A stretch of 64,000 bases of DNA, from positions 87,667,157 to 87,731,156 of the forward strand of contig CM038053.1 of the NCBI GenBank assembly GCA_021397845.1. The letters run 5' to 3'. Both the position numbers and the translations under genes were made by a program. A model generated the notes under the pieces. It searched no databases and was not told the DNA's origin. It saw nothing but the letters and a program-made list of their open reading frames with translations. This stretch comes from Areca catechu (lineage: Eukaryota; Streptophyta; Magnoliopsida; Arecales; Arecaceae). Each line of letters begins with the position of its first letter. The first letter of the stretch is position 1. Below are positions 34,071 to 45,009 of this stretch, piece by piece.

Positions 34071-35243
34071 TAGTGGGGACACCAGAGGTACCAGAATAAG
34101 ACAGAGGCATTTTAATCCTCTCTGGATTGATCAATAATTTATGAGTTCATCTATAGTAAGGGCTTAGACCGTCTGAGTCCATTTTAGTTGTTATTTAAGT
34201 CTTCTGAGTTCTGTACTAGTCACCTCATGTTGAGCTAGTCAGTCCAATGTTAGTCAGCTCATGTCGAGCTAATTTTATTTTTTTGAGTCTTGTCCAAGCA
34301 TACTGAAGAATCAAGACCACATCATACAAGTGAAGACTAAGTCTAACTAGATTGAAGACATGGAAGTTTAGCCCAAGTCCAACCTAGTTTGAAGACTTGA
34401 AGATCCCAAGAGGAGAAAATAAAAACAAGAACAAACCTGAAGCCCTAGACCAGCCAGAAGCAAACTGGGCTAGCCCAGGCCCAGGAAGGAATTAGGGTGC
34501 CATTTTTTATGGTGACCCTCCTCTTGGTCGGCCACTTATGGTCACCCCCTTGGCCAACCAAGACAAGGAGAGGGAGAGCAATTTGTGTGGGATTTTGTAC
34601 CTATGTTGCCTTATATTCCTAGTTAGTTTTTGAAAGGGAGAAGGAGTCCTATGTAAAATCTAAAGTTCCCTTACTTGGGGCCCAAGGTTAAGGGTCTATC
34701 TAAGGGACCCTAGCCTCTTGGATGAAACTTGATTTTTGATATGAAATAAACCTTGAGTTCTTCTATTGCTTTGAGTGTTACCCTGCTGTGTTCATAAAAG
34801 GGTGTGAGAGTTTTCTTCTTCTCGGTGCTGCAACCATTATCCTGCCGCCAGCCAATCCTCCAGAGCCTTGGCCGCCCACTCCAAAATTCCTTTCCCCTTA
34901 GCTATTTTCCTTTAGTTTCTTGATCTCCTTTGAGTTTTCTAATCCACGACTCCAGCCAAGCCTCAATCGGACCATCGAGCAGAAAGCTGGGTATCCGCGG
35001 GACTTTATCAGGTACACCCCTCTACCTCCAGTCTTTATATAGTAGTAGAACTTGCCCTACCGAGCCTTCTCAGCCCCGACGATCCTTCTTTAGTACTTTT
35101 CTAGGTTCTAATATGCATGCTTGGCTTCAAAAATTCATACAAAATTCCCTACAACTAATTTTGATATGAAATTTGGGAATTAATCACCTAACCCCACATA
35201 TAAAACATACAAAAAGAATTGCATGCATATTAGTCCCGCATCA
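34071..35243 (+). mobile_element. 3' LTR of plus-strand non-autonomous gypsy element
   Basis: 1,173 bp. It starts TAGTGGGGACACC (TGG mutated to TAG) and ends CCCGCATCA. It is shorter than the 5' LTR through at least two internal deletions near 34940 and 35008. The flanking bases AGCCG do not match TTGAG before the 5' LTR. Confidence 0.88.
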
Positions 35244-35453
35244 AGCCGGTGGAGACAGCTCGGGCGTGGCAGATCCAAGATCGTCGACAAAAAAAATGGA
35301 GTTCTAGGCGATGGTTTGGAGGAGGAAGAAGACAGGAATAGTAGTGGAATAACTTGGGGATAAACCTGGGATAACAATGGGATAATAGTAATAGGAAAAA
35401 TAGTAGGGATAAAAAACTTTAAAAAAAATATAGAAAATTAAAAGAAAATACAG
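35244..35453 (-). mobile_element. LTR X: fragment of a third gypsy LTR family
   Basis: It matches 36840-37050 of LTR Y (GGAGACAGCTCGGGC, then TGGAGTTCTAGGCGATGG). It is cut on the left by the gypsy 3' LTR and joined on the right to LTR Y through a GGTG microhomology. Confidence 0.8.
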
Positions 35454-37068
35454 GTGGTGATGGCGGACACGAAGAAACCTGGGGTTATTCAAAAATGGGA
35501 AAAAAAAGCCTAAAGTAAACAAAAGATCGTGGAAGGGCTAAGAAGCCTCCCAGGATTAGGATAGGACAACCCCGAAAGTCGTAAAACAACCAGACTCTTT
35601 TGACTTTCAGTTTTCTTGGCAGAGGTGGCGAAGGAAGGACGGGGATGGGAGACAGGGGACTGGAACTCATGGACCTTGGAACTCATCCTAACGAAGAGAC
35701 CTCACACCTCTAAGGCATTTTTCCCTCCTCGATACTTGGAGGCGCTAGGATGAATCTCAAGGTCACGATGGGAAATAGGGAGAGACATAAAGATGGTAGA
35801 AAATAATGGAGATACCTGGGGCCTCATACCCCTCGATGTCCCAAAGGATGAAGGCAAGTTGGGGCATCACACCCTTCGACATCCTGAAGGACGAAGGCAA
35901 ATGGGCCTCAGCCCATAACCACACACAAGTGGAAAAACACTCTCAAAAATTTATTTTCATCAACTGCAAATACAAAAGGGATGCCTTTTTATAGGCATTA
36001 GAACTCATACATGAAAATTTTATTTTATTTTACTTTATTATATATTTATTTATTTATTTATTTTAAAAAACTTAAATCTTGTAGCTTTAAGATCCATGCC
36101 AGTTCTTCCACTTTGAAATCTATGCATGTATCTCTCTCCCATGACCGTGGAACAGGGGATCACATGTTGAGATTGCAGGCGAGGTGGAGGATGCGGGCCA
36201 GTGAATTTGGAGGAGGATGGTAAATTTGGAGGAGGCCAGCGGATTTGGAGGCGGAACTCGCATGTGAGGCGAACAGACAGGAGGGGTTGGAGCGCCACAA
36301 CGCGAGGACGTGGCTCAAGCTCATGAGCTGGGCGGAAGGCGGACGAGCCGGTGGATCCAGCGAGATCTGATGGCATTGATGGCAGTTGGGCGGTGGTTGC
36401 GGGAGAGTGGGATGCGACATGGAAATGGGAGATGGGCTTCATGGTCGCAGACGGTATGTAGATGGTCTTGACGAGCGGAGGGGTACCCGGTTACAAGCGT
36501 GGCTTCACGGATGGAGGTGCGCTGGCAGCGGGGCGGCACGGTGGCACCCGGTGGCTGGGGAAGGCGACGGACCATGGCGTGGAGGGTGTCGTGCCAACGG
36601 ACGAACGAGCCTGCAGAGGTCCCCCACGGTGGTCAGACCCATCGTGACCCTGGCCCCTGGAAGATCTACCCGAAGAGGCCAGCGGGCGGTGGGACACGGC
36701 CGTGGGCGTCGGTAGGAGGTGGACGGGCGGGCGGCTCCTAGGGGACGGTCATGATGGCATGGGTGCAGACCACGAAGATCGGATGGCTGTGAGCATGGGT
36801 GGCCGAGCGGGGAAGAGGGCACAGCACGGGGAGGTTGGAGCCAGTGGAGATGGCTCGGGCATGGCAGATCCAAGACCAGCGGCAAAAATAATGGAGTTCT
36901 GGGCGATGGTTTGGAGGAGGAAGAAGATAGGAATAGTAGTGGAATAACTCAGGGATAAACCTGGGATAACATTGGGATAATAGGAATAGGAGGAATTGCA
37001 AGGATAAAAAACTTAGAAAACATCTAGAAAATTAAAAGAAAATAAGGGTGGGTTTTGGGTCCCCATCA
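35454..37068 (-). mobile_element. LTR Y: 3' LTR of a minus-strand element with an 83-bp interior
   Basis: It aligns by eye along its length with LTR Z (37152-38788): the GGTGATGGCGGAC start, the GGACTCATCCTAxCGAAGAGACC block, TATA (minus CTATAAAAAGG, about 35984-35994), a GC-rich middle, and the end TTTTGGGTCCCCATCA. The GC-rich part gives long chance frames on both strands (36050-36950), which I do not accept as genes because the same frames shift between Y and Z. Confidence 0.85.
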
Positions 37069-37151
37069 TTCTCCTACAGTGTGAAGAACTCAATTCCGTC
37101 GAGTTTGAAGATGAAGCAAATCCTAGTCCACTGCTAGCTCTGATACCAATT
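37069..37151 (-). mobile_element. 83-bp internal region between LTRs Y and Z
   Basis: Element sense holds the PBS TGGTATCAGAGC (37148-37137), a short spacer, ACTCGACGGAATTGAG and the polypurine-like GTAGGAGAA next to LTR Y. The ACTCGAC...GAGTTC(T/C)TC end resembles the 3' end of the chromovirus and its relatives. All coding sequence is missing. Confidence 0.85.
37137..37148 (-). promoter_or_regulatory. Primer-binding site of the Y-Z element
   Basis: Minus strand TGGTATCAGAGC, exact. Confidence 0.9.
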
Positions 37152-38788
37152 TGATGTGGTGATGGCGGACATGAAGAAACTTGGGGTTATTCGAAAATGG
37201 GAAAAAAAACCTAAAGCAAACCAAGGATCGTGGAAGGGCTAAGAAGCCTCCCGGGACTAGGATAGGACGACCCCGAAAGTCCTAAAATAGCCAGACTCTT
37301 TTGATTTTCAGTTTTCTTAACCGAGGTGGTGAAGGAAGGATGGGGATGGGAGATAGGGGACTAGAACTCATGGTCCTTGGGACTCATCCTATCGAAGAGA
37401 CCTCTCATCTCTAAGGCATTACGCCCTCCACGATACTTGGAGGCGCTAGGATGAATCTCAAGGTCACCAGGAGAAACAGGGAGAGACATTAAGATGGGAT
37501 AAAAGAATGGACATACCTTGGGTTTAACACCCCTCGACGTCCAGAAGGATGAAGGCAAGTTGGGGCCTCATACCCCTCGACGTCCCGAAGGACGAAGGCA
37601 AACGGGTCTCAGCCCATAACCACACACAAGTGGAAAAACACTCTCAAAAATTCATTTTCATCAACTGCAATACAAAAGGGATGCCTTTTTATAAGCATTA
37701 GAACTCATACATGAAAATTTTATTTTATTTTACTTTATTATATATATATATATTTTTATTTTTTTATTTTTTTAAAACCTAAATCCTGTAGCTTTTAGAT
37801 CCGTGCCAATTCTTTCGCTCTAAAATCTATGGGTGTCTCTCTCTCCCGTGACCGTGGAACGGGGATCATATGTCGAGATCGCAGGCGAGGTGGAGGATGC
37901 GGGCTAGTGAATTTGGAGGAGGATGGAAGATTTGGAGGAGGCCGGCGAATTTGGAGGTGGAACTCGCATGTGAGGCGGACGGACCGGAGGGGTTGGAGTG
38001 CCACAGCGCGAGGACGTGGCTCAAGCTTGCGAGCTGGGCGGAAGGCGGATGAGCTGGCGGATCTAGCAAGATCTGATGGCATTGATGGCAGCTGGGTGGT
38101 GGTTGCGGGAGAGTGGGACACGGCATGGAGATGGGAGATGGGCTTCATGGTTGCAGAGGTATGGAGACGGTCTTAATGAGCGGAGGGGTTCCCGGTTGTA
38201 GGCGTGGCTTCATGGATGGAGGTGCGGTGGCAGCGGGGCAGCACGGTGGCACCCGGCGGCGGCACCCGGTGGCTGGGGATGGCGGCGGACCATGGCGGGG
38301 AGGGCATCGTGCCAACGGACGAACAGGCCTGCGGAGGTCCCCCACAGTGGTCAGACCCACCATGAGCCTTGCCCCTGGAAGATTTACCCGAAGGGCGAGG
38401 CCGGCGGGCGGTGGGACATGGCCTCGGGCATCGGTGGGAGGTGGACGGGCGGGCGGCTCCCAGGGGACGGTCGTGATGGCATGGGTGTAGACCACGAAGA
38501 TCGGACGGTTGTGAGCATGGGCAGTCGAGTGGGGAAGAGGGCATAGCACGGGGAGGCTAGTGCCGGTGGAGACGGCTCGGGCATGGCAGATCCAAGACCG
38601 GCGCCAAAAAAAATGGAGTTCTGGGCGATGGTTTGGAGGAGGAAGAAGACAGGAATAGTAGTGGAATAACTTAGGGATAACCTTGGATAATACTGGGATA
38701 ATAGGAATAGGCGGAATAGCAGGGATAAAAATTTTTAAAAAATCTAGAAAATTAAAATAAAATACTGATGGGTTTTGGGTTCCCATCA
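37152..38788 (-). mobile_element. LTR Z: 5' LTR of the Y-Z element
   Basis: In plus coordinates TGATGTGGTGATGGCGG to GGTTCCCATCA, 1,637 bp with TG...CA ends. TATA on the minus strand (TTATAAAAAGG) lies near 37682-37692. GC-rich chance frames at 37795-38580 mirror those in LTR Y. Confidence 0.85.
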
Positions 38789-39380
38789 AATTAACTCCAT
38801 ACTCTATTGGAGGAGTTAATCCCATCTTTATCTAACCACTACTACATAAGTGCTTAACTTTACCCAGTAACTTTTCATCATCGGATTAGAAATCCAAGTA
38901 GTCCAGTACCTAAGCACAGTGAGTTGCTTGCAAGCTACCATGATGATTTTAAGTCAGAGGAATACTTATATCCATATCCTAATGTGACTAATTTTTGGCA
39001 GAAAGAATGTTCTACGGATTGGTCACATCCAGCAAAGTGTCATACACAACACTTGCGTGCCATACGCGTGTCTCTACACTCCTTGGTTAAGAGGACAATT
39101 AATAACTATGACATACAACAACCTACACTTGAAACACTATCGTCATGTGATAATGTATCATTTGGTCATGAACGAATTTAAGGACTAAATGATATATCCT
39201 ATCTATATCATATCAAAGTAGTCCTAAGGACCTCATCATACAAGAGTTCATTACAAAAAGATATAAAATGTGTTGAAGAGCCAGAATAAACATTTTATTC
39301 AATATAATTTATATACAATTGTACCAATACCTCAACCGTCTACAAGCTAGACAATTGGCTTTGGGATACATTTTTCAACA
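38789..39380 (-). mobile_element. Copia LTR fragment, same family as 2967-6279
   Basis: On the minus strand it starts TGTTGAAAAATGTATCCC at 39380 and follows the block order of 4750-5368 (GAGTTGCTTGCAAGCTACCATG is conserved near 38920). It lacks the distal three quarters of the LTR. It lies between LTR Z and a Sirevirus LTR, cutting the latter. Confidence 0.75.
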
Positions 39381-39967
39381 AATCGAAACTAGTTTAAAAA
39401 AGTTTTCTGAAGCTCTCTGGAATGAACTAGTGCATTGACACTTCTTCTGGTGAGACGACACTTGAGTCGACTCTTCATCTTCATGAGTCGACACCTGAGC
39501 AAATTTCTGAAATCAGTAAGTTTTATCTTCCTTTTGGTCTCAGGCCTTGAGTCGACACTTGGTTGAACATGAATCAACACTTGAGTCAATACTTGGTAAT
39601 TCAAGAGTTGACACTTCAGCATGTCGATTGAAATATATTTTGAATATCAGCTCAAGGTTCTGTGAGTCGATACCTTAAGTCGACACTTCATTTTCATAAC
39701 TCAACACTTGGCTGAAACATTGCTGAAACTTATTCAATTTCAAAGTTTGAGTCCTTAAAAGTCAATCTTATGTGCCAAGGTCCTAATAACTTGAAAATCC
39801 AATAACATAAGTGACTTCTTCAACAAGATGACAAGCATTTTGAACTCTTCAATATATTATAACTTTGATAAGTACCTTATTCTGATAAACACACTTTTAA
39901 TATATAATTAGTACACAAATATATTTAAGTATTTTGTTATTCATCAAAATCAAGATAGGAGTCAACA
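39381..39967 (-). mobile_element. 3' LTR (5' part only) of the minus-strand Sirevirus
   Basis: On the minus strand it begins TGTTGACTCCTATCTTG at 39967, preceded by the polypurine ACGGGAGAGAT. It matches 28509-29070, including the GTCGACTC cluster, and is truncated at 39381. Confidence 0.85.
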
Positions 39968-41036
39968 ATCTCTCCCGTTTTGATGATGACAAAACCTTTA
40001 AGTATACAAACATAGTAAGCTCATAAGATTTGCAATTAATATCAGAGCAATTTAACTATAAGTATTAAAGCTATGTTGTAATGATTATCAAGAGCAAAAA
40101 CTCATCATTTAATATGTAACTTGAATAAATCTATAATGTATCAAAGCTAAATATAAGAATGAGTTCAATTCATATAATTACAATGTGTCAGAGCATATGA
40201 TTACATAAGATATTTAAAAGATGTATCAGAGCTATATATATTAGAATGTATCAGAGCATATGCATATATAAGATGGTTAAAAAGTGTATCAGAGCTAAGA
40301 TAGATTTGGAAGAATGAGTATCAGAGCAAAAAAAAAAAAAGTTTGAAACATAATATGAGTGTTAGAGCAAAATCTTTAGAGTATCAGAGCAAATAATATA
40401 ATATGAAGATGAGAGTATCAGAGCATATAAAAGAGAATATCAGAGCTAAAAATAGAGAGTATCAGAGCATGAAAATAGAGCTCCCCCTCAACATATGATC
40501 TAAAAATATTTTTCAAACTTTTCAAAAATAGCTTACATGTATTAGCATTTTTTTTAAAAAAAATATTTCCAAAAAAAAGTTTAGAAATCATTCTCTTTAA
40601 TACTTCCTCCACTTACTTATTCTTCCTTCTTGTTTATTACTTATTGCTTTCTTCTCTCCCCCTTTCTTTTTACATATACTATTTGTTCTCCCCCTATGTT
40701 TACCATTTATAACATTCCCCCATTTTTGTCATTATAAAAAAGGTGAAGAGTAGTGCAAAGTGGAGAAAAAATTACAAAAGCTCCCCCTTAATGTAGAGAT
40801 ACGGTGAGAAGAATAGTAAGAGAGTATCAAAAGTAATATAAGAAAAGAGTGATGCATGAACACACGAGAGAGATTTGATAATGAAAACATCATTTATATA
40901 TTTTCAAACATTTTGTGATACAAAAGAGATGTATAAAATAATACATCCAAAATTTGATACACTAATATAAAGTTTGATACAAAAATCTGAAACACTGATA
41001 CAAACAATATACATCTAACTGACACCCTGACAAATC
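39968..41036 (-). promoter_or_regulatory. Sirevirus 3' untranslated region with multiple polypurine tracts
   Basis: AT-rich, with no gene. CTCCCCCT (AGGGGGAG in element sense) occurs at 40481, 40656, about 40689 and 40781, in addition to the tract next to the LTR. Multiplied polypurine tracts near the 3' LTR are a described feature of Sireviruses, which supports the lineage. The TATCAGAGC array lies between them and the LTR. Confidence 0.7.
40041..40468 (+). repeat. Array of TATCAGAGC motifs in the Sirevirus 3' UTR
   Basis: Exact TATCAGAGC at 40041, 40224, 40249, 40287, 40319, 40382, 40416, 40438 and 40460. Variants lie at 40139 (TATCAAAGC), 40187 (GTCAGAGC) and 40361 (GTTAGAGC). Spacers are AT-rich and uneven (22-63 bases in the dense part). 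The motif is the core of the initiator tRNA-Met primer-binding site. In the element's own sense strand it reads GCTCTGATA, the tRNA 3' end itself. Confidence 0.9.
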
Positions 41037-42958
41037 CTAGTTGGTGCAGTCCTCATCAAACGAAGACCCAATCTCTAATTTAATGGATCTTGTGGTCCTA
41101 GAAGGACGTGGTCGAGACCACATGGGCCAAAGATCTGCTAGTCTGGTATGGATGGCTCTAGGAGTGTATCCACTGGCTCTGCCTCTGCATCTAGCTCGTG
41201 TTCTCCCTCTGGCTTGTGCTGGAGGGGAAGCAATGTCAAGAACAGGGTCAGAAAGGGAGATAGGGTCAGTAGGTGTATGATCAAAGAAGGGACTGGTGGA
41301 AAGAATATGGAATCCAGGAGTGTAGAAACCTAACTCCCTGGATAAATAAGAACTAGGTAATGATATAGAATGTATTACTAATGTCCTATTGAAAGAAGGA
41401 GGGGGAATAGTAATAAATGGTGTAGGTAAGTCAATGAAAGTGTTAGATGGATAAGTAGGTAAAATAGGTGTGGATACATCAGGCTCAAAAGGATCAGATA
41501 TGATAGGAGTACTGGTAGGATAGGCATATGAAGAGCTGGACTCAAAGGAATTAAAGCATCCTCAAAAGACAACATGACATCAGTCGCAGCAGACTTCGTA
41601 GAATCCATGACCTGATCAGCTCTTGCCTCAAGCTCGAGCTCCACTATAAAGTCATCAACATCAAAGTCTATTGATGGAATACCCTGATCATCTCCTATCC
41701 CAGTATCATCTGCTGGTGGAGCTAGTGATGCTTGTGGAGCATGTTGAGAATCTGGCAGTGGTGGAGTGGAAGATGGTCTACCAGGAGTCGATCTCTGTAA
41801 AGCAGCCATCACAGTTGCAAACCCCTCTCTCATCTTACCAAATCTAGTCCTCATCTACACAAGAATCTGATCAACTTGCTATCTCATAGTCTGCATCTCA
41901 GTCACTAAGCGAGTGATCCTATTCTCAGTGATGTCCACAGGATGTGGCACCTCAGTATGTGCTAAAATAAAAGGTTTGGGCTATCTCTCAGAATCTCTAA
42001 GTACCTCAAACGGCCATGCCTCATCTCCTTGTGTCTCCTTCTCTATAGAAGTATCCTCCTCATCATCCAAGTTAGTGTCAGGCACCTGTCCAGAAACTCT
42101 ACACTTTCAATGACCTCAGTGTCTCTGATAACCCATCCTATGTAGAGACCTCTCATCATAAGTGTTGGTGTGCAGAAGCTCTCTCTAAGGCTCTCCGATG
42201 ACATCAAGTCCATTGGCTCTAAATAGTTTGGTGAGACCCATGCCATAAGGAAAACAGAGTTGCCTACTCATCGCCACCTCTTTCACCTAATGAACCATAA
42301 GTACTGGCAAGAAAACGGGCATCTTTTGAATGAGTGCCACCATAACCAAAAGATCTATCTCTGTAATTAAGTTAAAATGCCCAGTCTTTGATAGAAGGAT
42401 CCGGGCTATACTATGATGAAGAAGCCACATCTCCGATGATAACTGTGATACAACAACAGTGACTCCCTCACCCAGGTCATCTCTATCCAAAATGCATCTG
42501 AAATCACTCATCCGGTCTCCAAGAGAATCTACAACAATCCCCCTCATGGGTATCTCTCAAACATGGCTCAGAATCTCTACTGATAGTAGAATAAAGATGC
42601 CTCTAATCTCCTCGATCCATCCATTACTACCCTTGGCCAAGGTCCCATAGAACTCTCTCATCAGGGCAGGGTAAAATCTCTCATGGAGGGTACAAAACTG
42701 AACTAAACTAGCATCTCTCAACCAGTCTCCAATCCTGAAGTACTGCTGGTTGATGAAATCAATGTCCACCTAACATCCTCCTACAATGGCCTTGGAGGCC
42801 ATGCGGTCTACTCTTGGGAGTGCTGGTGGTCATGCCGGAAGATCATGCTGCATTGGAGCCTCTATCTGCTGAGGAGAGTCATGTATAGCATTGGTGCGAT
42901 GCTTCACACCCTGGGAAACTGATCGTTGTCTCCTCACTAGTTGCTTCCTGGGCCCCAT
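41037..42958 (-). pseudogene. Sirevirus ORF3 (env-position, putative plant transposon protein domain)
   Basis: It starts at ATG 42958 (MGPRKQLVRRQRS), about 440 bases after pol, the place where Sireviruses may carry an extra ORF. The core 42780-42130 shows VDIDFINQQYFRIGDWL, FYPALMREFY, EEIRGIFI, FRCILDRDDLGEG, LCFPYGMGLTKLF and TYDERSLHRMGY, which I recognise as the plant retroelement domain often called putative plant transposon protein. A basic/acidic tail and a Pro/Ser/Thr-rich C-terminus with an Arg-rich ARGRTRARCRGRA stretch follow, ending at TAG 41037-41039. About nine in-frame stops and one frameshift near 41550 break it. An apparent hydrophobic tail in the frame 41854-41378 is out of frame after the shift, so I see no real membrane segment. 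Confidence 0.7.
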
Positions 42959-43194
42959 TATCTAGAAAATGAAGAAATACCAAAAAGGAGAGGGAAACGG
43001 GCAATGGAGTCATGGTCAAACCTTGAAGAACAAGGAAATGCAAAGGAAAATGGTCTCAAAGCTCAAAATAGAAATGTTAGAATCCTAAACAGGAACTAAC
43101 AAAGGCTAGGGCTCAAAGAGAAGAGGTGTCGGCTTAGAGAGAATGGGGGAGAAATGACATTGTTCACCTTATTTGATCACCATTTTCACCGGTC

Positions 43195-43250
43195 AAGTGT
43201 CGACTCATGAGTTAGTGCCAAGTGTCAACACTTCCAAGTGTCGACACTTT
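43195..43250 (-). repeat. LTR-type GTGTCGACTCA motifs between pol and ORF3
   Basis: AAGTGTCGACTCATGAG, AAGTGTCAACACTT and AAGTGTCGACACTTT in 55 bases. These are the motifs of the Sirevirus LTR cluster, here in the internal region. Confidence 0.7.
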
Positions 43251-43400
43251 GGGAAAAATCAAAGAAAAAGGGCAAAAAATTATAGATAAGATCAAGAGTG
43301 TTGATTTAAATAGTCAATAATGATTGATCATAGGTTTGAAGAATATTAGGTTTAGAAATTTTCAAAGAGAATTCCTAAGGTCATAAGTAATGATCAAGAT

Positions 43401-44950
43401 CTAATTAAAAGGATCAATGACCCTTAATTCTCTTCTACTCATATAGAATCTATCTTCATTAAGAGGCTTGGTCAGAATATCAGCTAGTTATTTTTCAATA
43501 CAAACAAATTCAGGCAAAACATCATTATTTTGAACATGATCTCTAATGAAGTGATGTCTAAATTCTATGTGTTTACTTCTTAAGTGTCGCACAGGATTTT
43601 TAGTTAAGTTTATGGTACTTGTGTTATCACATCTAATAGGTGTCTTAGTTAATTTGAAGCCAAATATTTGAGTTATTATTTAATCCACAAGATTTGAGCA
43701 CAACAACTTCCAGCTGCAATATACTCAGCCTTAGATGTAGATAGTGCAATTGAAATTTTATTTCTTGCTAAACCAGGAGATTAAATTTACTCCAATAAAT
43801 TGATAGGTTCCAAATGTACTTTTTCTATCTAATTTATAATCAGCAAAAGTAGCATCAGAATAAGCAATTAAATCTATTACTGAGTCCTAAGAGTACCATA
43901 ATCCAATATCAATAGTGCCAGATAGATATCTGAGTATGCATTTAACATCCAATAAATGTGATTATTTAGGTTCAGACTGATATCTTGTATACATGCATAC
44001 ACTAAACATGATATCTGGCCTACTTGTAGTTAAGTACAATAAAGAACCAATGATGCTTCTATAAAATTTATGATCAATACTCTTACCGAATTCATCTTTG
44101 TCAAGCTTACATGAAGGGCTCATAGGTATGCCAATAGGTTTATTCTTCTCCATCCCAATCTTTTTTAGAATCTCTTTTATGTATTTAGCTTGGTTGATGG
44201 AAATTCCTTCATTGGTTTGTTTGATTTGGAGTTTGAGGAAGTAGCTTAACACCCTATCATGCTCATCTCGAACTCATCCTGCATAAGCTTAGCAAATTCT
44301 TGACAATGAGTTTCATTAGTGGCACAAAAGATAATATCATCAACATAGATTTGTTCTACTAAGAGACCATCAGCCTTTTTCTTTAAAATAAGGAAGTATC
44401 TACATGACCTCTAGTAAAACCATTATCAATCAAAAATTTGCTTAACCTTTCATACAATGCACATGGGGCCTATTTTAAATCATAAGGTACTTTATACAGT
44501 TTGAAAACATGGTTAGGATGTACATGATTTTTAAAACCCGGTGGTTGTTCTACATATACTTTTTTAGTATTTATCCATTTAAAAATATATTTTTAACATC
44601 CATTTAAAATAATTTAAAATTCATAAATTATGCAAATGCTAGTAAAAGTCTAATTGCTTTAAGTCCAGCAATAATAAAAAAGTTTCATCAAAATCAATAT
44701 CTTCCTCCTGATTATAGCCTTTAGCAACTAGTTTTGCCTTATTCCTAGCTACAATTCCATTTTCATCTAATTTATTCCTATACACCCATTTAGTGCCTAT
44801 TATAGAAGTATTGGATGGTCTTTCTATTAGTATCCAAAGCTTATTTCTTTCAAATTGATTTAATTCTTCTTGCATAGCATTTAACAAATTAGGATCTTTT
44901 TTAGCTTTTTCTATGCTTTTAGGTTCTATTTGAGATACAAAAGCAAGATA
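43401..44950 (-). pseudogene. Sirevirus reverse transcriptase and RNase H
   Basis: RT begins near 44887 (MLNAMQEELNQFERNKLW, then GTKWVYRNKLDENG and ARNKAKLVAKGYNQEEDID). The catalytic YVDD is encoded at 44347-44336. The C-terminal part reads in 44252-43962 (QAKYIKEILKKIGM, YRSIIGSLLYLTTSRPDI). RNase H follows in pieces, ending with LRSKHIEFRHHFIRDHV near 43545 and RRELRVIDPFN before a TAG near 43401. Several frameshifts and stops separate the pieces, including one after DETF near 44690. It copies element RNA into DNA in intact relatives; this copy cannot. Confidence 0.85.
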
Positions 44951-45009
44951 ATCACATTTATTTCTAAGAGAAGATCTAGTTCGTATCCCTTTTGATGGTT
45001 CACCTAAGA

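Noticed and set aside
36050..36950. Several overlapping GC-rich frames on both strands (60-130 residues)
   Set aside because: They lie inside LTR Y, show no family motif, and the equivalent frames in LTR Z are shifted or differ in length. They are compositional.
37795..38825. A 226-residue minus-strand frame and neighbours
   Set aside because: They lie inside LTR Z and run across its boundary, with Pro/Arg/Ser-rich composition from GC content and no conserved counterpart frame in LTR Y.
41378..41570. Hydrophobic Leu-rich tail that looks like an envelope membrane anchor
   Set aside because: After about 41550 another frame stays open for roughly 170 codons to a stop at 41037, with Pro/Ser/Thr-rich then Arg-rich sequence. 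The Leu-rich run is its out-of-frame reading.
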